Part shown: piece by piece, positions 19,461 to 29,944 of the stretch
How positions within the stretch are numbered: the stretch's first letter is position 1
Layout: every line of letters starts with the position of its first letter
NCBI GenBank assembly: GCA_015680685.1
Contig: MNCI01026283.1
Span: 350,430 to 380,914, forward strand
Direction: 5' to 3'
DNA: 30,485 nucleotides
From: Gnetum montanum
Lineage: Eukaryota > Streptophyta > Gnetopsida > Gnetales > Gnetaceae
Program-made: the position numbers and the translations under genes
Notes under the pieces: model-generated
Told to the model about the DNA's origin: nothing
The model's database searches: none
Seen by the model: only the letters and a program-made list of their open reading frames with translations

Positions 19461-19856
19461 ATACTTAGACTTAGAATTTATCCTCATTTTCACCATGTTG
19501 GCACTTACTATAATTAAAGCTTACCAACATCAACATATCATATACCTCACCAAGAGTTATACCATACAACTTGAACTTCACTAACTTTACGAGAGAAGAC
19601 AATGATTGCGAACAAAAAATTAACTACTAGTAAATTTACTTTGTCCATCCACAAGTTATGATCAGATCGCATGTGAACTCTCATGACTTATATGGTTGAG
19701 TGTTAGAATAGCTAACTACGCATCAAGGGTCTAACTAATAGTCTCCATAGTGTCCTTATGAGTGGAGCAAGGGAACGACTACCAAGTATCTTAAGTTTTA
19801 TTGATTATGTGTTGTATGACATTACACCTTAATTTCTTAACTTAGCAAATCTTATG

Positions 19857-19960
19857 TTTTTTTAATGGATATGATGTTTCTTCAATGAATCTAATTTTTT
19901 TAGTAGATCTAATATTTCTCCAAGGAATATGATTTTTTCAATGGATTTGATTTTTCTATA
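19857..19960 (+). repeat. Degenerate short tandem repeat (about 20-24 bp)
   Basis: Successive variants of TTTTTCAATGGATATGATTT (for example TTTAATGGATATGATGTTT, TTCAATGAATCTAATTTTT, CCAAGGAATATGATTTTTT, CAATGGATTTGATTTTT). Probably slippage-derived. Confidence 0.5.
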
Positions 19961-20143
19961 GAAGATTTAATTTCTTTGAAATTCTTCTATAGGGGATTCT
20001 ATATTACTCTTAACTTCTTTAACAAATGTTGAAATTTCTACTCCTTTTATTGATGTTAAAATTTCTATTGATTTCCAAAATGCAAATTTACAAGGTGGTA
20101 AGAAAAAAGTTACAATAGCTTCTTTTAACAATGTTGATGCAAC

Positions 20144-20227
20144 CAAGATATCTTATTTTCTTCTTCTTGATGATGTATATGAGTTCAAGATACCTTATTT
20201 TCTTCTTCTTGATAATATATATGAGTC
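20144..20227 (+). repeat. 42-bp tandem duplication, two copies
   Basis: CAAGATATCTTATTTTCTTC at 20144 recurs as CAAGATACCTTATTTTCTTC at 20186, and the rest of the 42-bp unit also matches with few differences (GATGATGTATATGAGT versus GATAATATATATGAGT). Confidence 0.8.
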
Positions 20228-20364
20228 ATTGGTTATTAATCTTTTATTATGATATGTGTTCATTTAAATTTTGAGTTACCTGCATCATAATCAAAGTTCC
20301 ACTTCGTAAATAGATGATATGATGAAAAAATATGATATCAACATCCTTGATGCTATGTATTATT

Positions 20365-20411
20365 CACACACACACACACACACACACTCTCTCTCTCTCT
20401 CTTTCTCTCTC
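20365..20411 (+). repeat. Compound microsatellite (CA)n(CT)n
   Basis: About 11 CA units pass directly into about eight CT units, then CTTTCTCTCTC. Confidence 0.95.
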
Positions 20412-21482
20412 ATGCTCATTAAGTTAGGTAATGCTTTGATGATGCAATGTGCACTACGTATAAGGTATTTCATACATAAGCATCTGTAAGTAGACTCTAG
20501 GTTTTGATGTCTATTCTAAAGAATATCTCAAAGTTCCATGTTTTGTCAAGTTACATAATATTTTTCTAATTTTTAAAAAAGCTAAGAAAGAAATTACTAG
20601 TCTTCTAAGTCCCATTAAGCATATAGAGTCTATTTCTACAAATTTTAATTATTGTAGACAATTTTTGTTGAAATTAACCTTCTCCGTTATAAACAAGAAT
20701 TGGTATTACAAGTAAGATAAAATACTTATATTCTACCAACTTCATATTATGAAATAAAATGAAGCTTTATTACATTTGAAGACCCATAGGATCTATTAGA
20801 TAAATATTACATTTTCATGAAAATAAAGATAAACTGTATAAATTGACCAAGCATCAATGGTGGCATCAAGAACAAATCATACAAGTTTTTTGTTGTAATA
20901 TTATAACATGGTCTCAAATGGGTAGTCACAACAAAATAAATAAACACATGTAACTCATCTTTAATGGCCCCTGATTTGCACAACCAACAAATGCAATCTT
21001 CCTAATTCTTGTAACTTTTGTTATCATGAATGATATTTATTTAATATTTATCATTTTCTACTTAAGAAAAAATATTCTAAAGAAATGAAAAAATGTGTTC
21101 AATCACATATAGGAACAAACAATATGAAGTTTAAGATATAAAAAATCTAATTACCATCAATGATAAGAATGATCAAATGGAAATACAAAATTTACATAAG
21201 ATAGAAGCTCTTGTATATATTTTTATTAGTACTAGAAAAAGTATTAAGTAGCCTAGACAGATAGCTCATGTATGATCAATCGTTATATGATGTGCATGGG
21301 CCATGTATGACCAATAGGTTATTTACTATGCATTAATGCATTGGTTAGCCACAATGCTATGTAATGTTTTATATCTTGTGTTTTGATATGTTGGTAGTGT
21401 TCATGTATTATTTAATTCATTGGGGTTATTATAGTTATAAGTTAGCATTTTACTTATATTTAACAATGGTATGTTAGAGTTA

Positions 21483-22790
21483 CATCATCATCATCATCCT
21501 AGCCTTGTCCCAACAAAATGGGATTAGCTACAAGTTATTTTTTATCATTTGCATCTATGAAGAGCTAGATATTTGTTTATTTGTAGTTTCTTCAAATTAT
21601 ATTTGATTGTTTTTTCCAATTTCTTCTTTGGTCTTCCTTTCTGTGGTTTTTCTAAAATAGTAATGTTGCAACCTTTGTTTATAAGTTCATTGTTTGATAT
21701 TCTTTACACATGTCTAAATCATCTAAGCTTCCACTATTGTAACTTATCTATAATTAAAGCCACTCCATGTCTTCATCTAATGTTTGTATTATGTAGTTTA
21801 TCTCTTCTAGTAACATTTAATGTCCATTAAAGCATTATGCCATGCTAATTTATTATGCATGCCACTTTTATATTGCCCAACATTTAGCACCATATAAGAC
21901 AACATGTGTAATTACTGTCATGTAAAATTTATTCTTTAATATTATTGGTATTCTTTCTCACATAGAACACCATTAGCCTAACTCCGTTTTGAGCATCTTG
22001 CCTTAATTCTATTTCTTATATCTTTAACAATTTCACCATCTGATTAGAGGATTGATAAGTAGCGAAACTATTTGTAGTGAGGAACTTTTTTGCCTTAAAT
22101 TTTCACTTCTATCTTACCATTATTTATGCTAGTATTAAAATTGCATTCCATATAGTATGTCTTACTTCTACTAAGTTTTAAGCCTTTTGATTCTAGAGCA
22201 CATCTCTACTTCTCCATTTTAGAAGCAATATTTTCTTGAGTTGTATCCACCAACATAATATCATTTGCAAATAATATGCACCAAGGGATTTCATCTTGTT
22301 TTTTCTTTTGCTAATTCATCAATAATAATGATAAATTTGTACGAGCTAAGTGCAAACCTTTGATGTAAATCTACTGTAACTGGAAAATTAGATGTTGTTC
22401 CACAAGCTATTCTAATTTAGTGGTAGTTACTTCATACGTGTCTTGAACCACTTTAATATATTTAGCAATGATGTTTTTCCTCTCTAAGGCCCACCAAATA
22501 ATATCACTAAGCACTTTGTCATATGCCTTTCTAAGTCAATGAAGATCATATCTAGATTTTTACTATGTTTTCCTAATTTCCCAATCAATTATGGCATTAG
22601 GAAAATGGCTTCTATAGTAGATCTTCCTAACATAAATCCAAATTAATTTTCTAATACTGTTGATTCAAGTTTGAGATGATGCTTTATAGCTCTCTCCTAA
22701 AGCTTAATAATATGATTCATAAGCTTGATCGCTATTATTGTATCCAGTTTTTTAGTTCATTTCAAATCAACAGTAAGTGTGGTTTTAATA
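21483..22790 (-). pseudogene. RTE-type LINE, 5'-truncated reverse transcriptase and 3' tail
   Basis: On the minus strand the RT reads, with frame breaks, ENxFGFMLGRSTIEAIFL (near 22640-22590), NLDMIFIDLE (near 22555-22525), DIIWWALERKNI (near 22500-22465), then PWCILFANDIMLV (near 22285-22245) and ESKGLKLSRSKTYYMECNF (near 22195-22140). This is the order of RTE-clade RT domains. The catalytic box reads FAND (22271-22260) where the family has FADD. The 3' end carries the tail AATCCCATTTTGTTGGGACA followed by AGGCTAGG and (GATGAT)n at 21498-21483; short GAT repeats at the 3' end are typical of RTE. There is no endonuclease domain, so the copy is 5'-truncated. Stops and shifts show it is dead. 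Confidence 0.83.
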
Positions 22791-22951
22791 TCATTTCATG
22801 AGGGTTTGAGCACCAAATCCTCAAAATACATCATCAAAAGGTATAATATTAGCTCCTGGGGATCATCAAGAACCATCTAGGTTCATAATCCAACTTATGA
22901 ATCCAATTCTCCATGATTTCCAAAAATTTGTGGTATCAAAAATTTTCTTCA

Positions 22952-23050
22952 AATTTTTTCCTAGTGTGATTGATGCAGCGTTAAAATTTTTCCAAGTGTG
23001 ATTGATGCCACATCAAAATTTTTCCAAGTGTGACTAATGTTGAATGTCAA
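22952..23050 (+). repeat. 33-bp tandem repeat, three copies
   Basis: Units of AATTTTTxCxxAGTGTGAxTxATG plus about ten more bases occur at 22952-22984, 22985-23016 and 23017-23050, with increasing divergence. Confidence 0.8.
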
Positions 23051-23215
23051 AGAGTAAGCTAACATTGAGCATCAAAAGTTAGAATCGATGTCAAAAGTAA
23101 GATGGACAATGGATATCGAAATTGAAAGATCAAACTTGCCATTTCAAAAACTTAACAACGAATTACACTTTACTCAAAGTTCATTTTCAATAATGCTATG
23201 TCAAATTTGCAATTC

Positions 23216-23220
23216 TAGAT
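23216..23220. repeat. Target-site duplication of L6, left copy (TAGAT)
   Basis: Pairs with TAGAC at 23966-23970; one transition difference. Confidence 0.6.
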
Positions 23221-23254
23221 TGATGGGACACGATATCGCATGGGCCGCCAAATC

Positions 23255-23262
23255 TATAAATA
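23255..23262 (+). promoter_or_regulatory. TATA box of LTR L6
   Basis: TATAAATA in the context CCAAATCTATAAATAAGAGG, the same as in L1. Confidence 0.7.
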
Positions 23263-23432
23263 AGAGGCAGCTCTCCCTTCTTTCTCCATCTAGATCTAGA
23301 CCCTTAGTGAAACTCTGGTAGTTTTACCTCTCTAGAACTAGAATAATTTCCATGTGCCTATAGTAGGAGTCCCAAAGTGAACGGATCTTTATTCGAGCAA
23401 ATATTGTACCTGAGCACAAGTTTGTGTATGGA

Positions 23433-23438
23433 AATAAA
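23433..23438 (+). terminator. Polyadenylation signal AATAAA in L6
   Basis: AATAAA about 175 bases after the TATA box, in the conserved context GGAAATAAAGACGAAC. L3 has AATAAA at the corresponding place (17510-17515). This gives a short R region. Confidence 0.5.
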
Positions 23439-23965
23439 GACGAACTTTTTGGATAGACCCTGCAGTGCATGGACTAAGCTAATTAGGACTTTAATTATTG
23501 TTAATTGTTTGAATGCTTTATTAGTTAATTGATCTCTCTCAACCCTCAACACTCCTAGTTAAGTGCATTCAGTACAACCACTTCGAGCACGTGCGTTACG
23601 CTTGGTAATCCTAGTAACAAATAGCATTTGGTAATCCTAGAAGGTTGCATTGGCTTAGAGTGTGAGCGGAAAGTGGGAACGGATACTGATGCTAGGCATT
23701 AGAACTTAGTTAGTTAAAGCTAGTTACTTAGTCTCTTCAACCTTTACCTCATTAGCCTAGAAGATAAAACATAAAAGATATAAAAATCACATACCTCAGA
23801 CTTAACCATACAACCATGACAAATACAAGTAAGTCTGGGAAGACAACGAACAATTAACCTTAAGTGTTCCATAAGACGTGTAGGCACTTAGTCTGCGGAG
23901 TTCGACCGGATCACACATGTAACGCTCGTATTCGTATGGTTGAGTGGGTACCTCGCCACTCATCA

Positions 23966-23970
23966 TAGAC
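23966..23970. repeat. Target-site duplication of L6, right copy (TAGAC)
   Basis: Follows the CTCATCA end of L6. Matches TAGAT at 23216-23220 at four of five positions. Confidence 0.6.
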
Positions 23971-25089
23971 CTATAAATACAAGCTCAAAAGCACAAGTTT
24001 TTGGGTTGGATCTTTTTTGATTTGAGAGCACTTTTCATATTTTAAAAGCTCAATAGCATGAGCACCCACCTCCACTATAGCACTTGCATGCTCCTTGGCC
24101 ACCTTCTACACCTTTAATGTCACTTCCAAAGATAGAATTTTTAGGATTCCATGTCAATCCAAGAGTTAGAATTTTTTTAACTCTTGCATTAGTAATGGGA
24201 ACCTTGGTCGAAAAATCCTTGTTCCAGCTCAAAATTAATTATGAATCACATCTACAACTTTTCCATCTATCAACCACCTCTCTAAAGGTTCAATTACACC
24301 CTTTAAGTTTGTATTTTTCTCTAAACTTAAGCTTATTTTCTAAGTTCTATTACATCTATGTTTTTTTTGTTTGATATCATTTGTAGTTTGGCCCTCTAGA
24401 GGAGGCAAATGTTCTACTTTTTATTTTTTTAATCAATATAACATCTACATCTAGGATATTTCTTTACATTGATACAATCTCTCTATTTTATGCTTATGCA
24501 CATTCTCCATTTAGTTAATTTCTCTCTCTCATTACATTATTTCCTCATCACATCAAAATTAGAGAGTTTTCAACTTTTTACAGTTAGCTAATTTTCAACA
24601 TTTTACACTTAGTCTTTTTCAACATTGAAACTTCTTTCATGTTAGAACTAAAATTTTTTCATATTTGTGCTCTTTATCTATACTTTACACTTCATTTTTA
24701 TTTCAACATTTACAACTTATTCTACACTTAGTTTATTTTCTAGTAATCTAAATTTAGTCATTTTTCTAGTGATTTTTCACTTAGTCATTTTAACATTAAA
24801 AAATTTCATCTTTTCCTCATTTCTTTCTATTCTTAGTTTGTGTGTGGTAGGCTAAGTTCATATTTGATCAGGGGACTCATGCTTGCTCATTTCATAATCA
24901 TTGATTTATCAAAGGTTATATTGATCCAAATATCATTTATAGTTGCATATTAAGTATCCAAACACTTAGTTTATGGAGGTATCTTTGTAGACCATTTCCA
25001 ACTCCTTAACTAATAAAGCACTTGAATGGTACATATCACTTTTCCATAGATATAACACCTCCCTAGAGTGACTCTTCACTACCTTTGGA
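23971..25089 (+). other. Promoter and leader of a second gypsy-like element
   Basis: CTATAAATACAAGCTC gives a TATA box at 23972-23979, followed by a long T- and C-rich leader (24100-24870) with many TTTACACTTAG-like words. No ORF here looks real (24084-24374 and 24667-24855 are low complexity). GGGGACTCATGCTTGCTCA near 24872 could mark the end of the leader. This lies upstream of a gag remnant and is not of the TGATGA LTR family. Confidence 0.45.
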
Positions 25090-26740
25090 GAGATGCTTAA
25101 GTACAATATGACTAAGGTTGGAAATTTGTGAAAGCTCCTAACAATTAAAAGGCTTGCAATAAGTCTATCTCTGAATTCATCTCTAGGTGGACTTCAATGA
25201 TCATGGAGCTTACACATCAATTACTTGACAACTAGCTACTAGACATTTTTGAAGGAGTTGTGAATGACTATATTAGAGGGAAGTTGGTCTATCCCAAGTG
25301 ACTTAGCATCCACAATGCAATCACCTCTGCGAAGCACATTGAGAAGGTGGCCACTCAACACAATGATCCATAGTGGGTTAACTGCAAGAACAAAGTGAAC
25401 AAAGTAGCAAGTAAGGACAAGTTCATCATCAAATAGTGGAGGCAATAATGGAAGTAATAACATGAGCCCCATCTAATGTAAAACAATGGTAGGAAAAATA
25501 CATTCAATAATAGCAGGCAACCAAGGAGGCCATTGAAAGACTAGTCTAAGCATCATAAATTACCAATGATGTACACTTAACTGTACAATATACTACTAAA
25601 GAATGGACACATAATTTTTAATCAGGTTTCAAAACAAATGAAGGTGTGATTTAAAAAGCTTTGAACCTTGGCCATTGATCCTTACCAATGTGTGGAATGA
25701 GATCCACAAGTTCCTAAGTGATACAATCCTAATAAGTCTTGCTATCATCATGAGGCACCAAACCATGTTATGGAGTATTATAACACCCTTAAAGATGATG
25801 TTTAGGTGTTGGTTGAAAAAGGAGCAATCATGTTTAAAACTCTCATTCAACCTAGTAACCAAAACATGTAAATTTATCAAGATCCTCTAAATTCTCATTT
25901 AAGGAGAATTTCAGCCTTCCACATGGGATCTAAAGAAAATCACCCATGACTACCCTTTGTTATCCAAATGGAATCCTCTTATTACTAGTTTCCCTCATCC
26001 TCTCATTTTACCCTATCAAGGGCTAAGAAGCCTTTTGTAATCAATCTTCCTTGGAATGATGTCAATGCCCATCCTCCCTAGAATGTACAAAGGGCTCCAT
26101 TTGTTATTGATATGACTCCTTAATATAATGAAATTCCTACGCCATCCTAGCCTACTTTCTCTTATCCTCCCTCTCCTCTAAGGAATAGAGTTTCCATGCC
26201 TACTCACCATGTTCATTAGCCTCCTATCTTTCCCTACACCATGCGTCCACCATATCGTCCTTTCTCTACACCCAAGTCACAAGGGCCTCCCTTACTTCCC
26301 ACCCCTACTTCACCTTTTAGAATCCTTACAAGGGCTCAAAAGGAGGTAGCACCCAATGACAAGGGGAAAGAGAAGGAAATAGCTAGTAAGCCAAACTAAA
26401 AGAAAGTTTCATTTCAAGATGCATCAAATGCAAATCCTTCTACTTCCATTATCATCTCAACACCACCAACCACATCCAATGTTGTTTTCCCTATACCAAC
26501 TTCCAAAAAACCAACTTTTGGAAATAAGGCTTTGCCCCAAATTCTAGAGTTATGGTGAATACCAAAACTTAATAAATGTGTAAATCAACTCAAGTTTTAG
26601 ATTCTTGTGAAACCATGACCCATGGTTCAGTTATTGTGGGAGACCACAACCTCACCAAGACATGTAGTTTATGCCAAGTCCTTTACCATGAGTCATGATG
26701 GTAAAACTATGCCACTAGAGATGTGTCCGAAAACATAGAA
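25090..26740 (+). pseudogene. gag: Gag remnant of a second gypsy-like element
   Basis: One broken frame shows SISEFISRWTSMIMELTHQL (about 25165-25225), IFEGVVNDYIRGKLVYPK (about 25245-25300) and SIHNAITSAKHIEKVATQHN (about 25307-25365), the pattern of a retrotransposon gag capsid domain (an F..RW block, then a helix ending in I/V, then an alanine-rich helix). Farther on are YYNTLKDDV and VLVEKGAIM (about 25780-25830), the PFVINLPWNDV block (about 26030-26065), a Pro-rich stretch, and a Lys-rich NDKGKEKEIASKPN (about 26355-26397). No CCHC motif and no pol follow. Stops are frequent. The element differs from A and B. Confidence 0.55.
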
Positions 26741-27591
26741 AAGGTGGGGATTGTTATGGAAGTGGAATTAGCATTACAAAATGACAATAGTTAAGATTAC
26801 ATCATCATGAACAATACATAACTATGGAATCATAATAGACAAGATAAATTAAATTGATACCTAACAAAACATTAGAGCTTAGAACTAGTTGCTCTACTTT
26901 TACAAGTTCAAATAACCAACAACAACAAGATCAGATTTGGTGAAGCACCAAAGTAATACTAGGAATCACTAATGAGAGATATCAACCAAAAAGATAGAAT
27001 AAGAGAACATCCTATAACCCTGGCTTTATAGACAAACTTATGATTTGCAAGTCAATATAAAAGTAATGGTTCACAGTAGCAATTCTAATGGATACATTCC
27101 ACAATAATAAGAAAAGCTAGCCAAGAGTCCAGTCAATATTAGAAAGTCCATGTTTAGTTAGCAAAATTAATATAATAATTCTTGTGAAAGTTTTAGAAAA
27201 GGATAATAATTTCTAGAAATATGAAACTATAAGTTCACAACATGTGCCATCGTTCTAATAACCTATTCTTAGCAAGAAAACATCAACTAATCAGTAATTA
27301 AATATTTAAAAAGTAAGAATATTTATTAAAGAATTCACAATTTATAAAAAGCAAGTTCAAATAAAAAAAGTATTAAAAAATCCAATAGTTTATAAAAGAT
27401 AAAACATGATATTTATACCAATAAGATCACATGATTAAATCCTTAAGAAGCATAAAGAATATAACAAAGACATATTGGAATTCAAACCATAGGTTAATGA
27501 AAGATAGATAAACATAAAGTAGGTGTTATGAACATGGAATGTTCGAGACAAGATGATGATGATGATATTGTTAGGTACTAAAGAATTAAAA

Positions 27592-27660
27592 TAATGAGTT
27601 GTTAGTTTAGTAATAAAGAGTCTTGGCATGAAAACCCCCCATCACATGTTTGATTCTAGT
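27592..27660 (+). repeat. tRNA-like SINE-type module, copy 1
   Basis: AATGAGTTGTTAGTTTAGTA, then GTCTTGGCATGAAAACCCCC, then ATCACATGTTTGATTC. Aligns along its full length with 28581-28645. TTAGTTTAGTA is A-box-like and TGTTTGATTC is B-box-like (GGTTCGANTCC), as in tRNA-derived SINEs. Confidence 0.45.
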
Positions 27661-27734
27661 GGGTAGTAATGAGTTACGATGTTATCTAATAGATTAGAAA
27701 GGGTTCAGGAAGTGAGGCATTACTCACATGGATG

Positions 27735-27776
27735 AAGCATATAACTTATGGTTTATAAGTTACAAGTTTAATTCCC
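27735..27776 (+). repeat. Possible third B-box-like module
   Basis: GCATATAACTTATGG then AAGTTACAAGTTTAATTCCC resembles the second half of the two modules at 27592 and 28581, but the first half is unclear. Confidence 0.25.
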
Positions 27777-27790
27777 AAGGGTATGCTAAG

Positions 27791-27950
27791 ATGAATCATA
27801 ATAAAATCCATCACCTACCTTAAAGATCATTATAGATAGGATAAAGATACCAATTTGATGAATATGAGACATGAATCATCGTAAAATCCATCACCTACTT
27901 TAGAGATCATTATAAATAGGATAAAGATGCAAAGATGATGAATACGATAT
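27791..27950 (+). repeat. 80-bp tandem duplication, two copies
   Basis: ATGAATCATAATAAAATCCA (27791) recurs as ATGAATCATCGTAAAATCCA (27871), followed in both by TCACCTAC.TTA.AGATCATTATA.ATAGGATAAAGAT. About 90% identical. Confidence 0.85.
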
Positions 27951-28169
27951 CATCGACACATAATTTAGATTACAACACTTCTTGTTCAAACTAGCTGAAA
28001 ATAATAAAGTCAACGAAATAAATAAGAAAATGTAGTATCTTATATTATTAGTAGTAAAAGTCTTTGGCATCGAAATCTAAAAAAGCAAATTAAAATTCAA
28101 CAAATAAAAAAGTTTGGACTTTTTCTTTGAACTCTCTTCAATGATATTACATACTCTAATCTCACAGTG

Positions 28170-28194
28170 CCCCCACACCCCCCTCCCCCGCCCC
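28170..28194 (-). other. G-quadruplex motif on the minus strand
   Basis: C-runs of 5, 6, 5 and 4 separated by 1-3 bases on the plus strand, so the minus strand fits the four-run G-quadruplex pattern. Striking in an otherwise AT-rich region. Confidence 0.7.
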
Positions 28195-28265
28195 AACTTG
28201 GCCCAAACTCTCTAACTAATACAAAAGAATAAATAATCCCAAAACAAATGAAAATAAAAGTTGCC

Positions 28266-28308
28266 ATCATCATCTTCATCATAGCATTATTCCAACAAAA
28301 TAAAATAA
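28266..28308 (-). mobile_element. Second RTE LINE 3' tail
   Basis: CATCATCATCTTCATCATAG then CATTATTCCAACAAAATAAAAT aligns with CATCATCATCATCATCCTAG then CCTTGTCCCAACAAAATGGGAT at 21483-21524. Same orientation as the LINE above. Little or no coding sequence is attached. Confidence 0.55.
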
Positions 28309-28580
28309 AATTAATAATTATTTTTTACACTCTAAACTAGATTCAAAAAAGGGGATGGGGAAGTGTTCAAGACCCCTCATGACTATATCAAAGTCTTGCA
28401 ATAAATTTTTTTTTGCCTTGTAGAGCCTTTGTGATGTCATAAGGACATAATTAAGCATTTCCATTTCCAAATGAATTCAAAGAATTTTAGATAAAAAAAA
28501 AGAAAGTCTAAACTAAGATTTCATTTTCAATAAATTCAAAGCATTTCACATCAATGGAGAAAAAATCTAAATTAGGATTC

Positions 28581-28645
28581 AATGAGGTGTTAGCGTACTA
28601 GTATGGGTCTTAGCATGATAACCCGAGGTCACAAGTTCAATTCTT
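28581..28645 (+). repeat. tRNA-like SINE-type module, copy 2
   Basis: AATGAGGTGTTAGCGTACTA, GTCTTAGCATGATAACCCG, AGGTCACAAGTTCAATTC. It matches copy 1 base for base over most of its length. TTAGCGTACTA is A-box-like, and AAGTTCAATTC (about 28633-28643) is B-box-like. Confidence 0.5.
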
Positions 28646-28990
28646 CTTGATAACACTAAGTTATAAACTTCTATAAATCTCAGAGTGTACCTAGATTTCA
28701 AGTTCTAACACCCCCTAAACTACAATTCAAAGTGTACCAATATGCATGCACATTATATATCTCTAGTGGTGTTCCCCATGGAGTTTTGATATTCCTTTTA
28801 ATTTTGGCCAAGAGGCTAACCCATCTAGCACGATGTTGGGTGAGAGGGGGTGAATTTTGTAAACACCCCTCATGAAATGGAAAAATCTATTTTGCACACT
28901 GCCACATCAGACATTACAAATTGATAAAAAAAATCGAAAGCCTTACCTCTTAGGTAGGCTCCAAAAATGAAAATCGAGCCCACCCACCTC

Positions 28991-29205
28991 AAGATCACCA
29001 CCTTTAGTAGTGATGGAGCGATGATCCCAAAGTTGGTTGGCGAGGCCGTTGGCCCAAACTAGCATCTGGATGGCACCAACGGCATCCAAACACAGCAACA
29101 CTCGACATTAGAGGATGCCTTCGTCGAGATTCAATAGTCCACCTAGCAATGTGAATCCCACCATTTGTGCCATTGTTGTAGAGGATGTAGGTGGTGCTAC
29201 CAGTA
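28991..29205. other. Less AT-rich block, origin unknown
   Basis: About 215 bp of visibly higher GC than its left neighbour, with TTGGTTGGCGAGGCCGTTGG and GCATCTGGATGGCACCAACG. A 70-codon reading exists on the minus strand (29004-29216), and the plus strand also has coding-like stretches, but I recognise no family. Could be a host gene fragment carried by an element. Confidence 0.3.
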
Positions 29206-29918
29206 TTCACACACAATCTAGTTGAATTCTGTGGATGGGACTAGTTGTGCATCTATATCTTTATGTCTTGATCATAGTTTGTTATCTTTCCACTTGAACT
29301 AGTGGTAGCTTTGTCATGTATGGTTTAGTCCAAAGTGAGGCATATGATTGATGTTGACAGGCCCTAAGCTACTCCTAATGGTAATTAAGAGATTAATTAA
29401 TTCAGCTACTTAATAGTGGAAAGTAAAATCTAAACTAGCATATGTGCGATGAGTATCCATTCCTAATCGTCTGCACATGCCTTGGAACTTGTGTGATTAT
29501 TGTTAGGATTACCAAGCGTATGCCATTGGGCTTACCAAATGATACACTGTTTGGTTACCAAGTAATTACACTTAAGTGCTTGCAATTAGTCATGCTCGTT
29601 TTGCTTGAGAACAAGAATCGTAAAGAGCAATAAATGGAAATATTAACTAAGGAAATAGGAAATAATTAAACAATTAAATAATTAAAAGAAATAATAAATT
29701 TAAGTGGATGTTATAATGATGGAAGTAATCTCGATCTTTATTTCTTATCATGTAACGCGTTCAAGTACGTCACACTTGAATAAGGATGCTGTACACTCAT
29801 AAACATCACATTGTGGACATGCACTAGGAACAACAAAACTTGAAATCACAAAGCTATGAAAAAACTATCTAAAATTTAACAACAAAAAACTATCCCCCAA
29901 CCATGCACCCAAGTGTTG

Positions 29919-29926
29919 TATTTATA
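29919..29926 (-). promoter_or_regulatory. TATA box of LTR L7
   Basis: TATAAATA on the minus strand in the context AGCCTATAAATACAAC. Confidence 0.6.
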
Positions 29927-29944
29927 GGCTAGCACAGAAAAGAT

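Larger units (their letters stand above)
18113..19725 (+). mobile_element. LTR L4, split by insertion of L5
   Basis: Starts TGATGGACCTAGAGGGTTGAT, matching TGATGAAG..CTAGACGGTTGAT of L2. It has a TATA box at 18216-18223, GTCTTTATTCAAGTG in R, and TTTGGTAATCTAGT / AGCCCAAGATGTG in U5 up to 18718. The sequence resumes at 19456 and ends with CATATACCTCACC, TATGATCAGATCGCATGTGAACTC, ATATGGTTGAGTGT and CGCATCA at 19725. Without L5 it is about 0.87 kb, near the length of L2 and L3. I find no target duplication at its outer ends (TGTGG versus AGGGT), so it is old or rearranged. Confidence 0.75.
19726..21482. other. AT-rich intergenic stretch, no gene
   Basis: No ORF of interest on either strand and no recognised element apart from the short repeats listed separately. 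Confidence 0.5.
22791..23220. other. Repeat-bearing non-coding region left of solo LTR L6
   Basis: No gene. Contains the 33-bp tandem repeat listed separately, and several ATCAAAA/ATGTCAAA variants up to 23100. Together with 23966-24870 it may be the U3 and leader of a different gypsy-like element. The ORF at 23088-23321 runs into L6 and is rejected. Confidence 0.4.
23221..23965 (+). mobile_element. Solo LTR L6
   Basis: 745 bp, TGATGGGACACG to GCCACTCATCA. U3 is short, with one CGATATCGC (23231-23239). TATA box at 23255-23262, CTTTATTCGAGC and TTGTACCTGAGCAC in R, AATAAA at 23433-23438, U5 with CTTGGTAATCC, and an end block CGGAGTTCGACCGGATCACAC..GGGTACCTCGCCACTCATCA. No polypurine tract precedes it and no pol follows, and it is flanked by TAGAT/TAGAC, so it is a solo LTR formed by LTR-LTR recombination. 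It is the best preserved complete copy here. Confidence 0.87.
26741..28990. other. AT-rich region with small repeats, no gene
   Basis: No believable protein-coding sequence on either strand. Contains the SINE-like modules, the 80-bp duplication, the C-rich tract and a second RTE tail listed separately. The minus-strand ORFs 27435-27629 and 28097-28282 are not protein-like. Confidence 0.5.

Noticed and set aside
18885-19517. Three long ORFs of about 190-207 codons on both strands
   Set aside because: Almost all codons are N; they only cross the assembly gap.
19857-20411. CRISPR-like array
   Set aside because: Repeats are short, degenerate and without spacers; they are microsatellite and slippage products in eukaryotic DNA.
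21573-21830. 85-codon plus-strand ORF rich in Phe and Leu
   Set aside because: It is the complement of the RTE LINE 3' region; the minus strand explains the sequence better.
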